Shown: positions 35,969 to 45,746 of the stretch, one piece after another
Layout of the letters: each line of letters opens with the position of its first letter
Position numbering within the stretch: the stretch's first letter is position 1
DNA from: Halorhabdus utahensis DSM 12940
GTDB taxonomy: Archaea; Halobacteriota; Halobacteria; Halobacteriales; Haloarculaceae
DNA length: 64,000 nt
Assembly: GCF_000023945.1 (NCBI RefSeq)
Contig: NC_013158.1
Span: 2,480,001-2,544,000 of the forward strand
Direction of reading: 5' to 3'
Translations under genes and position numbers: made by a program
Notes under the pieces: generated by a model
Databases searched by the model: none
Told to the model about the DNA's origin: nothing
What the model saw: the letters and a program-made list of their open reading frames with translations, nothing else

Positions 35969-37912
35969 ATGAGCACTGATCCAGATATTGACGTCGACGA
36001 TCCTGCAGAAGGGGTTCTCGGCCAGACGCTGGCGACGATCGTCCCGGATTTCATTCGAAAGCGTTTCGCGCTGAAGTTCGCCCTCGTTCTTATCATGATG
36101 GGACTGATTCTCGCGGGCATCGGGTTCACCGCGACCGGGACCCTGGCTGACCAGGTCGAAGAGGACGCACGTGCCGAGTACGAACAGTTAGCGACCCAGC
36201 AGGCGACGATCGTCGAGAAGTGGGTCGAACGCAACAGTGTCTCCGTCCGATTAGCCTCCCAGAGCACTGGGTTGACTGCCGGCAGTGACCAGTCAACTGA
36301 CCTGACGCTAAGACGGCTCTGGGGAACGATCCTCGGAGATGCCGAAGGGTTCTACCTCGTCTCCTACGATGGTGCGGAGCCGGCAATCATCGCCCAGGCC
36401 TCCAGTTCGAGTACGGAGGCCAATCAGCAAATTCCGCTTGTGGATTCCGCTCAGTCCTGGGTGGCGGACGTCGACGTCACAACCATGGACACGTCTGAGG
36501 TCGAGATGTCCGACGTCTACACCCGGAACGGCGATGCAGTCGTCGGCTTCGTCAGTCCGATACAGGATTCGCCCAGCCGGTATCTCGTCATCGAGTACGA
36601 CGCCACACGGCTGGGCAGTTCGATCGTCGGCGATAGACAGGACGACACGCCGGCGAACCATTTCGCCCAGATCATCAACAGCTCCGGAACCGTCCAGGTT
36701 GATTCCCGAATGGCGACTGCAGACGACGCCGGGTCGGCCGTTGGCAGTCCGTACGGGAACTCCCAGACCGTAACAGAGGCCATGGAGAGCCCCGGTGAGA
36801 ACGCCGCTCGGACCTCGGGCGTCAGGATCGTCGAAGACGACACGTCCGTCGTCGGTGAGCCCTACGCTGTCGGCTACGCATCGATCGAGGTCGAGGACGA
36901 AGGGATCGACCGCCAGTGGGCCGTCGTCACGCACGCGCCGACGAGCGATCTGTTCGGGTTCGTCCAAACAATATCGAAGTGGGGTCAGATCGTGACGATC
37001 CTGGCTGCGCTCCTGATCGGTGGCGTCGGGGCCATCCTCGGGTATTCGACGGCGAGTTCCGTCGATCGGCTCCGGCGGAAAGCCGAGGAGATCGAACAAG
37101 GGAACCTCGACGTGGCGATCCACACGACGCGGATCGACTCGATCGGCCGGCTGTACGAGGGCTTCGCAAACATGCGGGATTCGCTTCGCGAGCAGATCGA
37201 CGAGGCCGAACAGGCCCGTAAGGAGGCGGAAGTCTCCCGGGCCGAGGCCACGGAGATGAACCAGTATCTCCAGGAGAAAGCGGAGGAATACAGCCACATC
37301 ATGGAGCGATGTGCGGCCGGTGACCTCACCCGTCGGATGGACATCGACGGGGAGAACGAGGCGATGGACCGGATCGCCAGCGAGTTCAACGAGATGATCG
37401 ACGAACTCGAGAAGACGACGGGTCAGCTCAAGAGCTTCGCCGACGAGGTCGAGGAGGCCGGCGAGATCGTCCAAAACTCCTCGGACAGCGTTCAGGAAGC
37501 CGCAGAGCACGTTGCCGAATCGGTCCAGCGGATCTCCGACGACGCCTACGAACAGCAGGAACGCCTCCAGGAGATCTCCGAAGAGATCGACGCCATCGCG
37601 GCCCGACTCGATGAGTTTGCGGCCGCGCATCCGGATGTCGACTTCGAGGACCAGCTCGCCCAGATCGACGAGGTCGCCCGGACGGTCGCGGCGGTCGTCG
37701 ACCTGGCTGAAGAAACGCTCGAAGAGTCCGAGAGCGTCGCGGGCGCGGCCGAGGAACAGGCCGCCGAACTCAACGAGGTTTCCCAGCGCGCCGGTGATCT
37801 TATCCGCTACGCCGGGCCGCTGCACGAGGTGCTCGATCGCTTCAAAACCGAATCCGAACACGAGTTCTACTTCCCGACCGGACCGCGAGACGAAGCGGAC
37901 AACGGGGAGTAG
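35969..37912 (+). CDS. Transducer-like membrane sensor with HAMP domains, no kinase-control tip (copy 1)
   Basis: A 647-residue protein. Membrane helices at about 29-52 and 340-362 enclose a 285-residue extracytoplasmic sensor of dCache type. A HAMP domain (about 362-415), a second HAMP-like unit (RCAAGDLTRRMDIDGENEA, about 448-500) and a coiled coil follow. The ending AAEEQAAELNEVSQRA ... LHEVLDRF matches the C-terminal helix of methyl-accepting proteins, but the conserved hairpin tip (LLALNAAIEAARAGE in canonical proteins), which binds CheA and CheW, is absent. It may signal by another route. A paralogue follows at 38071. Confidence 0.8.
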   Translation: MSTDPDIDVDDPAEGVLGQTLATIVPDFIRKRFALKFALVLIMMGLILAGIGFTATGTLADQVEEDARAEYEQLATQQATIVEKWVERNSVSVRLASQSTGLTAGSDQSTDLTLRRLWGTILGDAEGFYLVSYDGAEPAIIAQASSSSTEANQQIPLVDSAQSWVADVDVTTMDTSEVEMSDVYTRNGDAVVGFVSPIQDSPSRYLVIEYDATRLGSSIVGDRQDDTPANHFAQIINSSGTVQVDSRMATADDAGSAVGSPYGNSQTVTEAMESPGENAARTSGVRIVEDDTSVVGEPYAVGYASIEVEDEGIDRQWAVVTHAPTSDLFGFVQTISKWGQIVTILAALLIGGVGAILGYSTASSVDRLRRKAEEIEQGNLDVAIHTTRIDSIGRLYEGFANMRDSLREQIDEAEQARKEAEVSRAEATEMNQYLQEKAEEYSHIMERCAAGDLTRRMDIDGENEAMDRIASEFNEMIDELEKTTGQLKSFADEVEEAGEIVQNSSDSVQEAAEHVAESVQRISDDAYEQQERLQEISEEIDAIAARLDEFAAAHPDVDFEDQLAQIDEVARTVAAVVDLAEETLEESESVAGAAEEQAAELNEVSQRAGDLIRYAGPLHEVLDRFKTESEHEFYFPTGPRDEADNGE

Positions 37913-38070
37913 GGTCTATCCTCACGGTTTGAATCCGCTCCCTGGCCTTTTTTATCGATGCAGCGGAAGGTGCGAATATCGATGCCGGCGGCCGGATCTG
38001 TAGCATGGAGAATAAAAACAATGAATACAACCGGCAGTATCGATACACAGCAGGACGCTTCTCGTAAACT

Positions 38071-40050
38071 ATGAGCAACAATCCAGATATCGAATCCGAG
38101 GATGACGACGCTGGGGGCGGCCCGATCGGCCGTCTCCTGGCGACGATCGTCCCGGACGTCATCAGGAAACGGTTCGCACTAAAATTCGGGTTGGTTCTCG
38201 TCATGATGGGCCTGATCCTCGCAGGGATCGGGTTCACGGCGACGGGTGCGCTGGCTGAGCAGGTCGAAGAAGACACGCGAGCGGAGTACGAGCGCCTCGC
38301 CTCACAACAGGCGTCGATCGTCGAGCAGTGGATCCAGCGAAACGCCGTCACGGCTGATCTCGCGTCGACGAACGACGGATTGGGAGCCGATCTGTCTGAG
38401 AAGGCCACACTCAATCGGCAGTTAGCTCGACCATTGTTCTCGAAGGTCAGTGAGGGGGCACACGGGATCTACCTCCTCTCGCCCGACAACGGGACTGAAG
38501 TCCTGGCCATGCAGTATACGGGCGACACCCTCGAGGAGATCAACCGGGGCGCGCTCCAGTCGAGGACGATTCCCGTCTCGGAGACGGATCACCCGTTGCT
38601 GAGTGAGCTCCAGCTGGGTATCGACGAGTATCCGCAGGTCCAGATGACAGAGGCCTACGAGGTCTCGGGAGAACCGGTCGTCGGATTCATCAAGCGCGTC
38701 GAACACAATGTCGCCAATCGGTATCTCTTCATGGAGTTTCGCGTATCGAACCTGGCCAGTGCAATCGAGAGTGAAGGACTGACCGATGGGGATGCAAGCA
38801 CTCACTTCTCACAGGTGGTCAACTCCGACAATACCGTCCAAGCGGATACGCGAGCTCTGGCGGGTGACGGACAGGAATCCACCGTCCTCGGCACGTACGG
38901 TAACGAGGAGACGATCCGGCAGGCGATGGCCGAACCCGCCGACGGACAGAACCGAACGAGCGGCGTTCGGATCATCGAGAACAATCCGACCGTCCTGGAT
39001 GAGGCCTACGCCGTCGGGTACGCCTCGGTCGGGGGTGACGTGATCGATCCCTCGTGGACAATCGTCACGCACGCCCCGACGAGCGATCTGTTCGGGTTCG
39101 TCCAAACAATATCGAAGTGGGGCCAGATCGTGACGATTCTGGCCGCCATCATGATCGGTGGCGTCGGGGCCATCCTCGGGTATTCGACGGCGAGTTCCGT
39201 CGATCGGCTCCGGCGGAAAGCCGAGGAGATCGAACAAGGGAACCTCGACGTGGCGATCCACACGACGCGGATCGACTCGATCGGCCGGTTATATGATGGC
39301 TTCGCGAACATGCGGGATTCGCTGCGCGAGCAGATCGACGAGGCCGAACAAGCCCGCAAGGAGGCCGAGGTCTCCCGGGCCGAAGCCATGGAGATGAACC
39401 AGTATCTCCAGGAGAAGGCGGAGGAATACAGCCAGACGATGGAACAGTGTGCGGCCGGTGATCTCACCCGTCGGATGGACATCGACGGGGAGAACGAGGC
39501 GATGGACCGGATCGCCAGCGAGTTCAACGAGATGATCGACGAGCTCGAGAAGACGACGGGTCAGCTCAAGAGCTTCGCCGACGAGGTCGAGGAGGCCGGC
39601 GAGATCGTCCAAAACTCCTCGGACAGCGTCCAGGAAGCCGCAGAACAGGTGGCGAGCTCCGTCCAGCGGATCTCCGACGACGCCTACGAACAGCAGGAAC
39701 GCCTCCAGGAGATCTCCGAGGAGATCGATGGGCTGTCCGCCCGACTCGACGAGTTCGCGGCCGAGCACCCGGACGTCGACTTCGAGGACCAACTCGCCCA
39801 GATCGACGAGGTCGCCCGGACGGTCGCCGATGTCGTCGACTTGGCTGAAGAAACACTCGAAGAGTCCGAGAGCGTCGCGGGCGCGGCCGAGGAACAGGCC
39901 GCCGAACTCAACGAGGTCTCACAGCGTGCCGAGGACCTCATCCGCTACGCCGGGCCGCTACACGACGTGCTTGATCGGTTCGAAACCCAGTCAGAACACG
40001 AGTTCTACTTCCCGACCGGGCCGCGTGACGACGGGCCAAACGAGCAGTAA
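38071..40050 (+). CDS. Transducer-like membrane sensor with HAMP domains, no kinase-control tip (copy 2)
   Basis: A 659-residue paralogue of the preceding protein with the same plan: helices near 30-52 and 350-370, a diverged sensor domain, HAMP, second HAMP-like unit, coiled coil and the EFYFPTGPRD end. The cytoplasmic half is almost identical to copy 1, including 137 identical bases at 39152-39288 versus 37014-37150, whereas the sensor domains differ strongly. It too lacks the CheA/CheW-binding hairpin tip. Placement between xylA and xylB suggests sensing of pentoses or oligosaccharides; this is inference. Confidence 0.8.
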   Translation: MSNNPDIESEDDDAGGGPIGRLLATIVPDVIRKRFALKFGLVLVMMGLILAGIGFTATGALAEQVEEDTRAEYERLASQQASIVEQWIQRNAVTADLASTNDGLGADLSEKATLNRQLARPLFSKVSEGAHGIYLLSPDNGTEVLAMQYTGDTLEEINRGALQSRTIPVSETDHPLLSELQLGIDEYPQVQMTEAYEVSGEPVVGFIKRVEHNVANRYLFMEFRVSNLASAIESEGLTDGDASTHFSQVVNSDNTVQADTRALAGDGQESTVLGTYGNEETIRQAMAEPADGQNRTSGVRIIENNPTVLDEAYAVGYASVGGDVIDPSWTIVTHAPTSDLFGFVQTISKWGQIVTILAAIMIGGVGAILGYSTASSVDRLRRKAEEIEQGNLDVAIHTTRIDSIGRLYDGFANMRDSLREQIDEAEQARKEAEVSRAEAMEMNQYLQEKAEEYSQTMEQCAAGDLTRRMDIDGENEAMDRIASEFNEMIDELEKTTGQLKSFADEVEEAGEIVQNSSDSVQEAAEQVASSVQRISDDAYEQQERLQEISEEIDGLSARLDEFAAEHPDVDFEDQLAQIDEVARTVADVVDLAEETLEESESVAGAAEEQAAELNEVSQRAEDLIRYAGPLHDVLDRFETQSEHEFYFPTGPRDDGPNEQ

Positions 40051-40186
40051 GGCGTCGATAGCTTCGCATTCCCCGTCCGAATCGACATTTTCCGCCGGGT
40101 TCGACCGCCGATTTGTGTTGTCCTGTCACCCGTCGCGCTGTCGCCGTTCCTCTCCGCGTTGGCATCGCGACGCGAAGAACAGCAAC

Positions 40187-40192
40187 ATTTAA
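40187..40192 (+). promoter_or_regulatory. TATA-like box for xylB
   Basis: ATTTAA centred about 33 bases before the ATG at 40223. It shows that xylB has its own promoter and is not only read through from the transducer gene. Confidence 0.4.
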
Positions 40193-40222
40193 CCCTAGAA
40201 ATGGCGAGTACACAGACGTACT

Positions 40223-41782
40223 ATGAGCCTTTTGATGGGACTCGACCTGGGGACGTCAGGCGTGAAAACCCTCGTTGCCGACGCCGACGGGGAGGTCCTC
40301 GCGACAAACACCGAGGAGTACCCGCTGTACCAGCCCGAGGTCGGCTGGTCCGAACAGGATCCGGCTGACTGGTGGGCGGCCACCCTCGACGGCATCGAGG
40401 CCGTCCTCGAGGACCCCGCCGTCGATCCGGAAGACGTCGAGGCACTGGGACTCACCGGCCAGATGCACGGCTCGGTCTTCCTCGACGGGGAGGGCGAGGT
40501 CCTGCGCCCGGCGATCCTCTGGAACGACACGCGGACGTCGGCTCAGTGTGACGAGATCGAGGAGCGCGTCGGCGAGGATCGGATCATCGAACTCGCCTCG
40601 AACCCGCCGTTCGAGGGCTTCACCGCGCCGAAGATTCTCTGGGTGCAGGAGCACGAACCCGAGGTCTACGACCAGACCGAGTCCATCCTGCTCCCGAAGG
40701 ACTTCATCCGGTATAAACTGACCGAGGCGTTCGCCACCGACGTCAGCGACGCTTCCGGGACGCTCCTGCTCGACGTCGGCGAGCGCGACTGGTCGCCCGA
40801 GATCCTCGACGAACTGGATATCTCGCGGGACCTCCTCCCCGAGGTCTACGAGTCCCCGGAGGTCACCGGCGCGGTCACGGACGCCGTCGCCGAGCGGACG
40901 GGGCTGCCGGCTGGAACCCCTGTCGTTGCGGGAGCCGGCGACAACGCGGCCGGTGCCGTCGGCTCGGGCGTCGTCGGGGACGGTGACGTCTGGGGTTCGA
41001 TCGGCACCTCGGGCGTCATCTTCGTCGCGACCGATGACGAGCGGACCGATCCCGAGGGACGGGTGCATACGTTCTGTCATGCCGTCCCCGACACGTGGCA
41101 CGTCATGGGTGTGATGCTCTCGGCGGGCGGCGCGTTCAGCTGGTTCTCCGAGACGCTCGGCGGGCCCGAGGAGGTCGTCGCCGACCAGCTCGGGAAGGAC
41201 GCCTTCGAGGTGCTGACCGACGAGGCCGCGACTGTCGATCCCGGTTCGGAGGGGCTCATCTTCCTCCCGTATCTCAACGGCGAACGGACGCCCCACCGCG
41301 ACGCCGACGCTCGGGGTGCCTTCTTCGGTCTTTCGACCCGCCACGACAAATCCCACGTCGTCCGGTCGGTCCTGGAGGGTGTCACCTACGGCCTGCGAGA
41401 CTCCTTCCGGATCGTCCGTGACGACCTCGGTGTCGACACCGGGCAGCTGAAGGCGGCCGGCGGCGGCGCGAAGAGCCCGCTGTGGAAGCAGATCCAGGCT
41501 GACATCTTCGACGCGGAGATCCTGACGCCGAACGTCGACGAGGGGCCGGCCTACGGGTCGGCACTGCTTGCCGGCGTCGGCGCTGACGTCTACGACAACG
41601 TCGCGGACGCAACCGAACAGGCGGTCGACATCGTCGACAGCGTCGAACCGATCGATCAGCACACTCGCGTCTACGACGAGTACTACGAGATCTACGAGTC
41701 GCTGTACCCTGCGCTGGAAGACTCGTTTGCCGCCAACAGCGCCGCGATCGAGTCCGCCCAGGACATCCTCGACGAAGCGTAA
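40223..41782 (+). CDS. xylB: Xylulokinase
   Basis: A 519-residue FGGY kinase. GLDLGTSGVKTLV is the phosphate-1 motif, LTGQMHGSVFLD near residue 72 is the xylulokinase substrate loop, WGSIGTSGVIFVAT near 256 is phosphate-2, and AAGGGAKSPLWKQIQADIF near 412 is the adenosine site. It phosphorylates D-xylulose to xylulose 5-phosphate, completing the isomerase route with xylA into the pentose phosphate reactions. Confidence 0.94.
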   Translation: MSLLMGLDLGTSGVKTLVADADGEVLATNTEEYPLYQPEVGWSEQDPADWWAATLDGIEAVLEDPAVDPEDVEALGLTGQMHGSVFLDGEGEVLRPAILWNDTRTSAQCDEIEERVGEDRIIELASNPPFEGFTAPKILWVQEHEPEVYDQTESILLPKDFIRYKLTEAFATDVSDASGTLLLDVGERDWSPEILDELDISRDLLPEVYESPEVTGAVTDAVAERTGLPAGTPVVAGAGDNAAGAVGSGVVGDGDVWGSIGTSGVIFVATDDERTDPEGRVHTFCHAVPDTWHVMGVMLSAGGAFSWFSETLGGPEEVVADQLGKDAFEVLTDEAATVDPGSEGLIFLPYLNGERTPHRDADARGAFFGLSTRHDKSHVVRSVLEGVTYGLRDSFRIVRDDLGVDTGQLKAAGGGAKSPLWKQIQADIFDAEILTPNVDEGPAYGSALLAGVGADVYDNVADATEQAVDIVDSVEPIDQHTRVYDEYYEIYESLYPALEDSFAANSAAIESAQDILDEA

Positions 41783-41841
41783 CTGCCCTGTCGGCTGTTG
41801 CTTTCTGGCACTAGTGAACCGCTCTCCACGACCGGACAGAA

Positions 41842-43584
41842 TCACCCGAGAAAGTCATGGAGGCCGGCAGCCGATCGAGCATTGAGTACGTTTGCGTCTT
41901 CCGCCCAACCGCGCCGCGCGGTGTGGACGCCAAAGCGCCGGTAATCGAGAGCTTCAGGTCGGTGCGCGTCGGTGTCGATCGCGATCGTCGCCCCCGCGTC
42001 GATCGCCCGCTTGACCTGGCTCCCTTCGAGATCGAGCCGATGCGGGTTGGCGTTGACCTCCAGCGCCGTGTCGTGCTCGGCCGCCACCTCGGCCACGGCG
42101 GAAACGTCCACGTCGAGGCCGGGGCGGCGGTTGAGCTGTCGCCCCGTCGGATGGCCGATCACGTCCACTGCGGGGTGGCGGGCGGCTTCGATCAGGCGGT
42201 CGGTTCCGTCGCCGTCGAGGCCGGCGTGTGGCGAGGCGACGACCAGATCCAGCGTTTCGAGCACCTTATCACCGACAGAGATTCCGCCGTCGGTATCGAT
42301 ATTTGCTTCGACGCCCGTCAGGACCGTGATATCGTCGCGTTCGTCCTCAACCGCCTCGATCGCCTCGCGCTGCTCGCGGAGTTCGTCGTCGGTGAGCCCG
42401 ACGCCGCCGACCATGCCCGGCCCGGTCGCGTGATCGGTGATGCAGACGTACTCGTCACCCCGTTCGGCGGCAGCCGCGGCCATCTCTTCGATCGTGTTGT
42501 TGCCGTCCGACCATTCCGTGTGGACGTGGAGGTCGCCGCGGATCTCGGCCGTCTCGATCAACTCGGGCAGCGCACCCGCGTCGGCGGCCGCGATTTCACC
42601 GCGGTTCTCACGTAACTCCGGCGGGATCCAGGGGAGATCGAGCGCCTCGTAGACCTCGGCCTCTGACTCGCCGGCGACGCGCTCGCCAGCCCGCTGATCG
42701 TCTACTTCCCCCTCCACAGCCGAAATGTCGAAGACGCCGTACTCGTTGAGTTTGAGATCCCGATCGATCGCCCGGTTGCGCAGGTCGACGTTGTGGTCCT
42801 TGCTTCCGGTGAAGTACTGCAACGCCGCGCCGAATTCGGCTGGATCGACCACCCTGAGGTCGATCCGGACGCCGTCGGCGCGCAGGCTCGCCTTCCCCTC
42901 GCCGGCTTCGATCACCCGGTCGGCCCCGTCCCAGTCGGTGAATGCTTCGACCACGGCCGGACCCTCGGTGCTTGCGACCAGCGCATCCACATCGCCGATC
43001 GTCGGTTTCCAGCGGCGAAGCGACCCGCCGAGTTCACATTGCTGGACGGCCTCCACCGCTCGTAGGTACTCGCGCACGCGCTCGCCCCGCGGCCGGGCCT
43101 CGCCCAGCAACTGGCGTTCGTGGGCTTCTCTGGCGAAGTCGATCCCATCGAGGATGTTCTGCTCTGTCTTCGCCCCGAACCCCGAGACGTTCTGGATCTC
43201 CCCCGCCTCGGCGGCCGCCTCCAGGTCGTCGAGGGTTTGGATTCCGAGTGCCTCATAGAGCGTGCCGACGGTCTTCGGCCCGACGCCCTCGACGCTCGTC
43301 AGCGCGTCCATCTCGACGGGGAGTTCCGCCCGCAGATCCTCGAGTTCCTCGATCGCGCCGGTCTCGACGTACTCGACGAGCTTGTCGGCGATCGCCTCGC
43401 CGACGCGGTCGATTTCCTGGACTGCCTCGACCCCGTCTTCGGCGAGATCGACCACGTCCCCGGGATATTCGGCGACGTTCTCGGCCGCCCGGCGATAGGC
43501 GCGTGGTTTGTATTCGACGTCTTTGGCGTCCAGCAGGTCGGCGAATTCCTCGAGACGAGCGGCGAGTTCGGCGTTGCTCGTCAT
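41842..43584 (-). CDS. polX: DNA polymerase X family protein with PHP domain (PolX)
   Basis: A 580-residue protein. N-terminal helix-hairpin-helix repeats (about 45-135, VEGVGPKTVGTLYEALG) lead to the polymerase X palm with GSLRRWKPTIGDVDALV near residue 188, where the paired aspartates bind metal. The C-terminal PHP domain (about 345-575) starts DLHVHTEWSDGNNTIEEM and carries CITDH and further His/Asp ligands for 3'-5' exonuclease or AP-endonuclease activity. PolX acts in base-excision or gap repair. It overlaps the downstream DUF5788-like gene's stop by four bases (ATGA). Confidence 0.93.
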   Translation of the reverse strand: MTSNAELAARLEEFADLLDAKDVEYKPRAYRRAAENVAEYPGDVVDLAEDGVEAVQEIDRVGEAIADKLVEYVETGAIEELEDLRAELPVEMDALTSVEGVGPKTVGTLYEALGIQTLDDLEAAAEAGEIQNVSGFGAKTEQNILDGIDFAREAHERQLLGEARPRGERVREYLRAVEAVQQCELGGSLRRWKPTIGDVDALVASTEGPAVVEAFTDWDGADRVIEAGEGKASLRADGVRIDLRVVDPAEFGAALQYFTGSKDHNVDLRNRAIDRDLKLNEYGVFDISAVEGEVDDQRAGERVAGESEAEVYEALDLPWIPPELRENRGEIAAADAGALPELIETAEIRGDLHVHTEWSDGNNTIEEMAAAAAERGDEYVCITDHATGPGMVGGVGLTDDELREQREAIEAVEDERDDITVLTGVEANIDTDGGISVGDKVLETLDLVVASPHAGLDGDGTDRLIEAARHPAVDVIGHPTGRQLNRRPGLDVDVSAVAEVAAEHDTALEVNANPHRLDLEGSQVKRAIDAGATIAIDTDAHRPEALDYRRFGVHTARRGWAEDANVLNARSAAGLHDFLG

Positions 43585-44030
43585 GGGCCACCCCGCGCCC
43601 GCCGGTCGCCCGACTCGCCGTCTTTACCCAGTGCCTGCTGGATGAACTGCATCCAGCGCTTTCGATCGGCGGTCCTGGCGGCTTGCTTCTCAGCCTCGAT
43701 GTCTCCGGATTCGAGGGATTCGAGCGCCTCCAGCGCCCGGTCGATCCCCACGATCGAATCGGCGAGGTCCTCGCCCTGTTCGTAACTCACGTCACCCGAT
43801 TCGAGCCGTTCGATCCGTCGATTCCGCTCCTGGCGGAGTTTGGTCTTGACAGCCTCGACCCGCTCGCGGTGGTCCGGCGGGACGGTCTCCTGGCGTCTGG
43901 TTTCGAAGACGAACGCCGAAAGATCGAGGGATTCGCCGTCGATCTCGATCGTGTCGGGGATCGTCGCGCCCACGGTCGCGCCCTCGCGTCCGACACGTTC
44001 GAGGAGCTGTTTGCGTTCGTACTCGTGCAC
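43581..44030 (-). CDS. DUF5788-like small haloarchaeal protein
   Basis: A 149-residue protein. The GTG at 44030 (VHEYERKQLLERV) is preferred to a TTG at 44057. It is charged and mostly helical, with YERKQLLERVGREGATVG, AFVFETRRQETVPPDHRERVEAVKTKL and a Glu/Arg-rich end. I recall this pattern as DUF5788. It precedes polX and overlaps it by four bases, so the two are cotranscribed and a role alongside DNA repair is possible. No catalytic residues are evident. Confidence 0.65.
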   Translation of the reverse strand: MHEYERKQLLERVGREGATVGATIPDTIEIDGESLDLSAFVFETRRQETVPPDHRERVEAVKTKLRQERNRRIERLESGDVSYEQGEDLADSIVGIDRALEALESLESGDIEAEKQAARTADRKRWMQFIQQALGKDGESGDRRARGGP

Positions 44031-44129
44031 GGCTGTTCGTCCGGGGCCGACGGACAAAAACCCCCGCTCGTGGCGGCTGGGACGTTCAGCTGGAGTCCCA
44101 GCGGATCGTCCGTAGCGTGGATCGCGGCC

Positions 44130-45743
44130 TCAGATCGCGTCGAACTGCCACCGCTGATTGTCGCCGCCGTGCCAGGGCCACTGCAGGACGTTTGCCCCGT
44201 CCTCGCTTGATGCACTGTCGACATCCGCCACGGAGCCGCTGTTTTCGTTCTCTAGGCGATACGTGCCGTCGCCGTTGTCGATGAGGCTCCAGTCCTGACA
44301 CGGATGGCCGGTGTCGGCATATTGGCGGACGTTGGCCCCGTCGGCAGTATCGGCATTCGCGACCTCCAGGAGCTTGCCGCTGTTTTCGTTCGTGACGGTG
44401 TAGGTCCCATCGGCGTTCTCGGCGACCTCCCACTGCTGGCAGGGATGGTCGGTGTCTCCGTACTGGCGGACGTTGTCGCCGTCGGCTGTCCCGGCGACGG
44501 CGACTTCCAGCAGCTTGCCGCTGTTAACGTTCGTGATTCGGTAGGTACCCTCGTCGATGGCACCGCTGTCCGGGCCGTCGGTGCTGTCGGAGCCACCGCC
44601 GGTACCGTCGTCGCCACTGTCGGAGCCACCGCCGGTACCGTCGTCGCCACTGTCGGAACCACCGCTGTTGCCCCCGCCAACGCCACACGGGTATTCGCCG
44701 CTCGCCGGCATCGGGCTCTGGCTGCTCGGGGTGCCGTCACAGGCGACGACCGGCCAGTCGTTCTCGTCCCACTGGATCCGGTCGATCATCAGCTGGCGCT
44801 CCTCGAGGTCGGCCGTGGCCTCGACGTGGTAGAGCATCCACAAATCACCGGCGTCGTCCCGAATTACGGTGTTGTGACCGGTGCCGATGAACTGGCTCGT
44901 GCCCGCCAACACCGAGACGCCGCTGTGGTGTTCGTTCAGGTCACGCAGGTCGGTGCCGTTCTGGTTGTCGTACGGCCCGGTGAACGACTCCGATCGGCCC
45001 ACCTCGACGGCGTAGGTGCTGTCGGCACCCTCACAGCAGTGGCCCGTCGAGTAGAACAGGTAGTAGTAGCCGTTCGCCTCGACGATCATCCCGCCTTCGC
45101 GCCGGTCGCCGGCGAGGTGAAATGTCGTTCCCGGAACGTAGTCCCGGCCGTCGCCGGTGAGTTCGACGCCGTGGATGCCGTACCAGCTCCCCCACACCAT
45201 GTACGGCGTCCCGTCGACGACCCGAAACTCCGGATCGATGCAGTTGGTCATCCCCAGGTCCTCGGCGCGGAACACCGGGCCCTGGTCGGTGAACGGGCCC
45301 TCGGGGGTCGGGGACGTCGCCAGCCCGATACCGGGATTGTTCTGACTCCCCCAGGCCGAGTAGGAGTAGTAGAGGTGGTACTGGCCGTTGTAGTCGTTGA
45401 TGTCGGGCGCCCAGACGCCGGCGTCGGGGTCGTCCCGCCAGTCGGGGTGGTCCGGTAGCGCGGCGCCGACGTACGACCAGTTCACGAGGTCGTTGGACGT
45501 GGCGATGGGGACGACGTCGTTGGGCGTCTCCGTCCCGTAGACGTAATAGGTCCCGTCGTCGGCCTGGATTGCGGTGACATCCCCGAAGCCGACCGGACCC
45601 ACTGGATTGTGATAGTGGTCCGGGCTATCGTCGGCCGTCACGGCACCCCCCAGAGCCAGGGTGCAGGCCCCGACTGCTCCCGTACCGATCGTTTTCAGCA
45701 CGCTTCGCCGGTTCAGGTTCGGCCCCCCTTCGAGTTCGTTCAT
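44130..45743 (-). CDS. Secreted GH43 glycoside hydrolase with ricin-type lectin domain
   Basis: A 537-residue Tat-exported protein (LNRRSVLKTIG). The GH43 domain covers about 40-350: GFGDVTAI, NCIDPEFRVVDG and REGGMIVEANG hold the three carboxylates, and STGHCCEGADSTYAVEVGRS is arabinanase-like. A Gly/Ser/Asp linker with 11-residue repeats joins a C-terminal beta-trefoil (about 405-537) with three QxW-type motifs (QQWEV, QDWSL, QRWQF). It is the second gene of an operon with the beta-helix gene, four bases apart. Arabinan or arabinoxylan side chains are the likely substrate. Confidence 0.88.
   Translation of the reverse strand: MNELEGGPNLNRRSVLKTIGTGAVGACTLALGGAVTADDSPDHYHNPVGPVGFGDVTAIQADDGTYYVYGTETPNDVVPIATSNDLVNWSYVGAALPDHPDWRDDPDAGVWAPDINDYNGQYHLYYSYSAWGSQNNPGIGLATSPTPEGPFTDQGPVFRAEDLGMTNCIDPEFRVVDGTPYMVWGSWYGIHGVELTGDGRDYVPGTTFHLAGDRREGGMIVEANGYYYLFYSTGHCCEGADSTYAVEVGRSESFTGPYDNQNGTDLRDLNEHHSGVSVLAGTSQFIGTGHNTVIRDDAGDLWMLYHVEATADLEERQLMIDRIQWDENDWPVVACDGTPSSQSPMPASGEYPCGVGGGNSGGSDSGDDGTGGGSDSGDDGTGGGSDSTDGPDSGAIDEGTYRITNVNSGKLLEVAVAGTADGDNVRQYGDTDHPCQQWEVAENADGTYTVTNENSGKLLEVANADTADGANVRQYADTGHPCQDWSLIDNGDGTYRLENENSGSVADVDSASSEDGANVLQWPWHGGDNQRWQFDAI
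44587..44652. repeat. 33-bp tandem repeat in the GH43 linker
   Basis: Two identical 33-bp units (44587-44619 and 44620-44652) and a partial third encode an 11-residue Gly/Ser/Asp linker repeat. Such units probably change number by slippage and alter linker length. Confidence 0.75.
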
Positions 45744-45746
45744 CGG

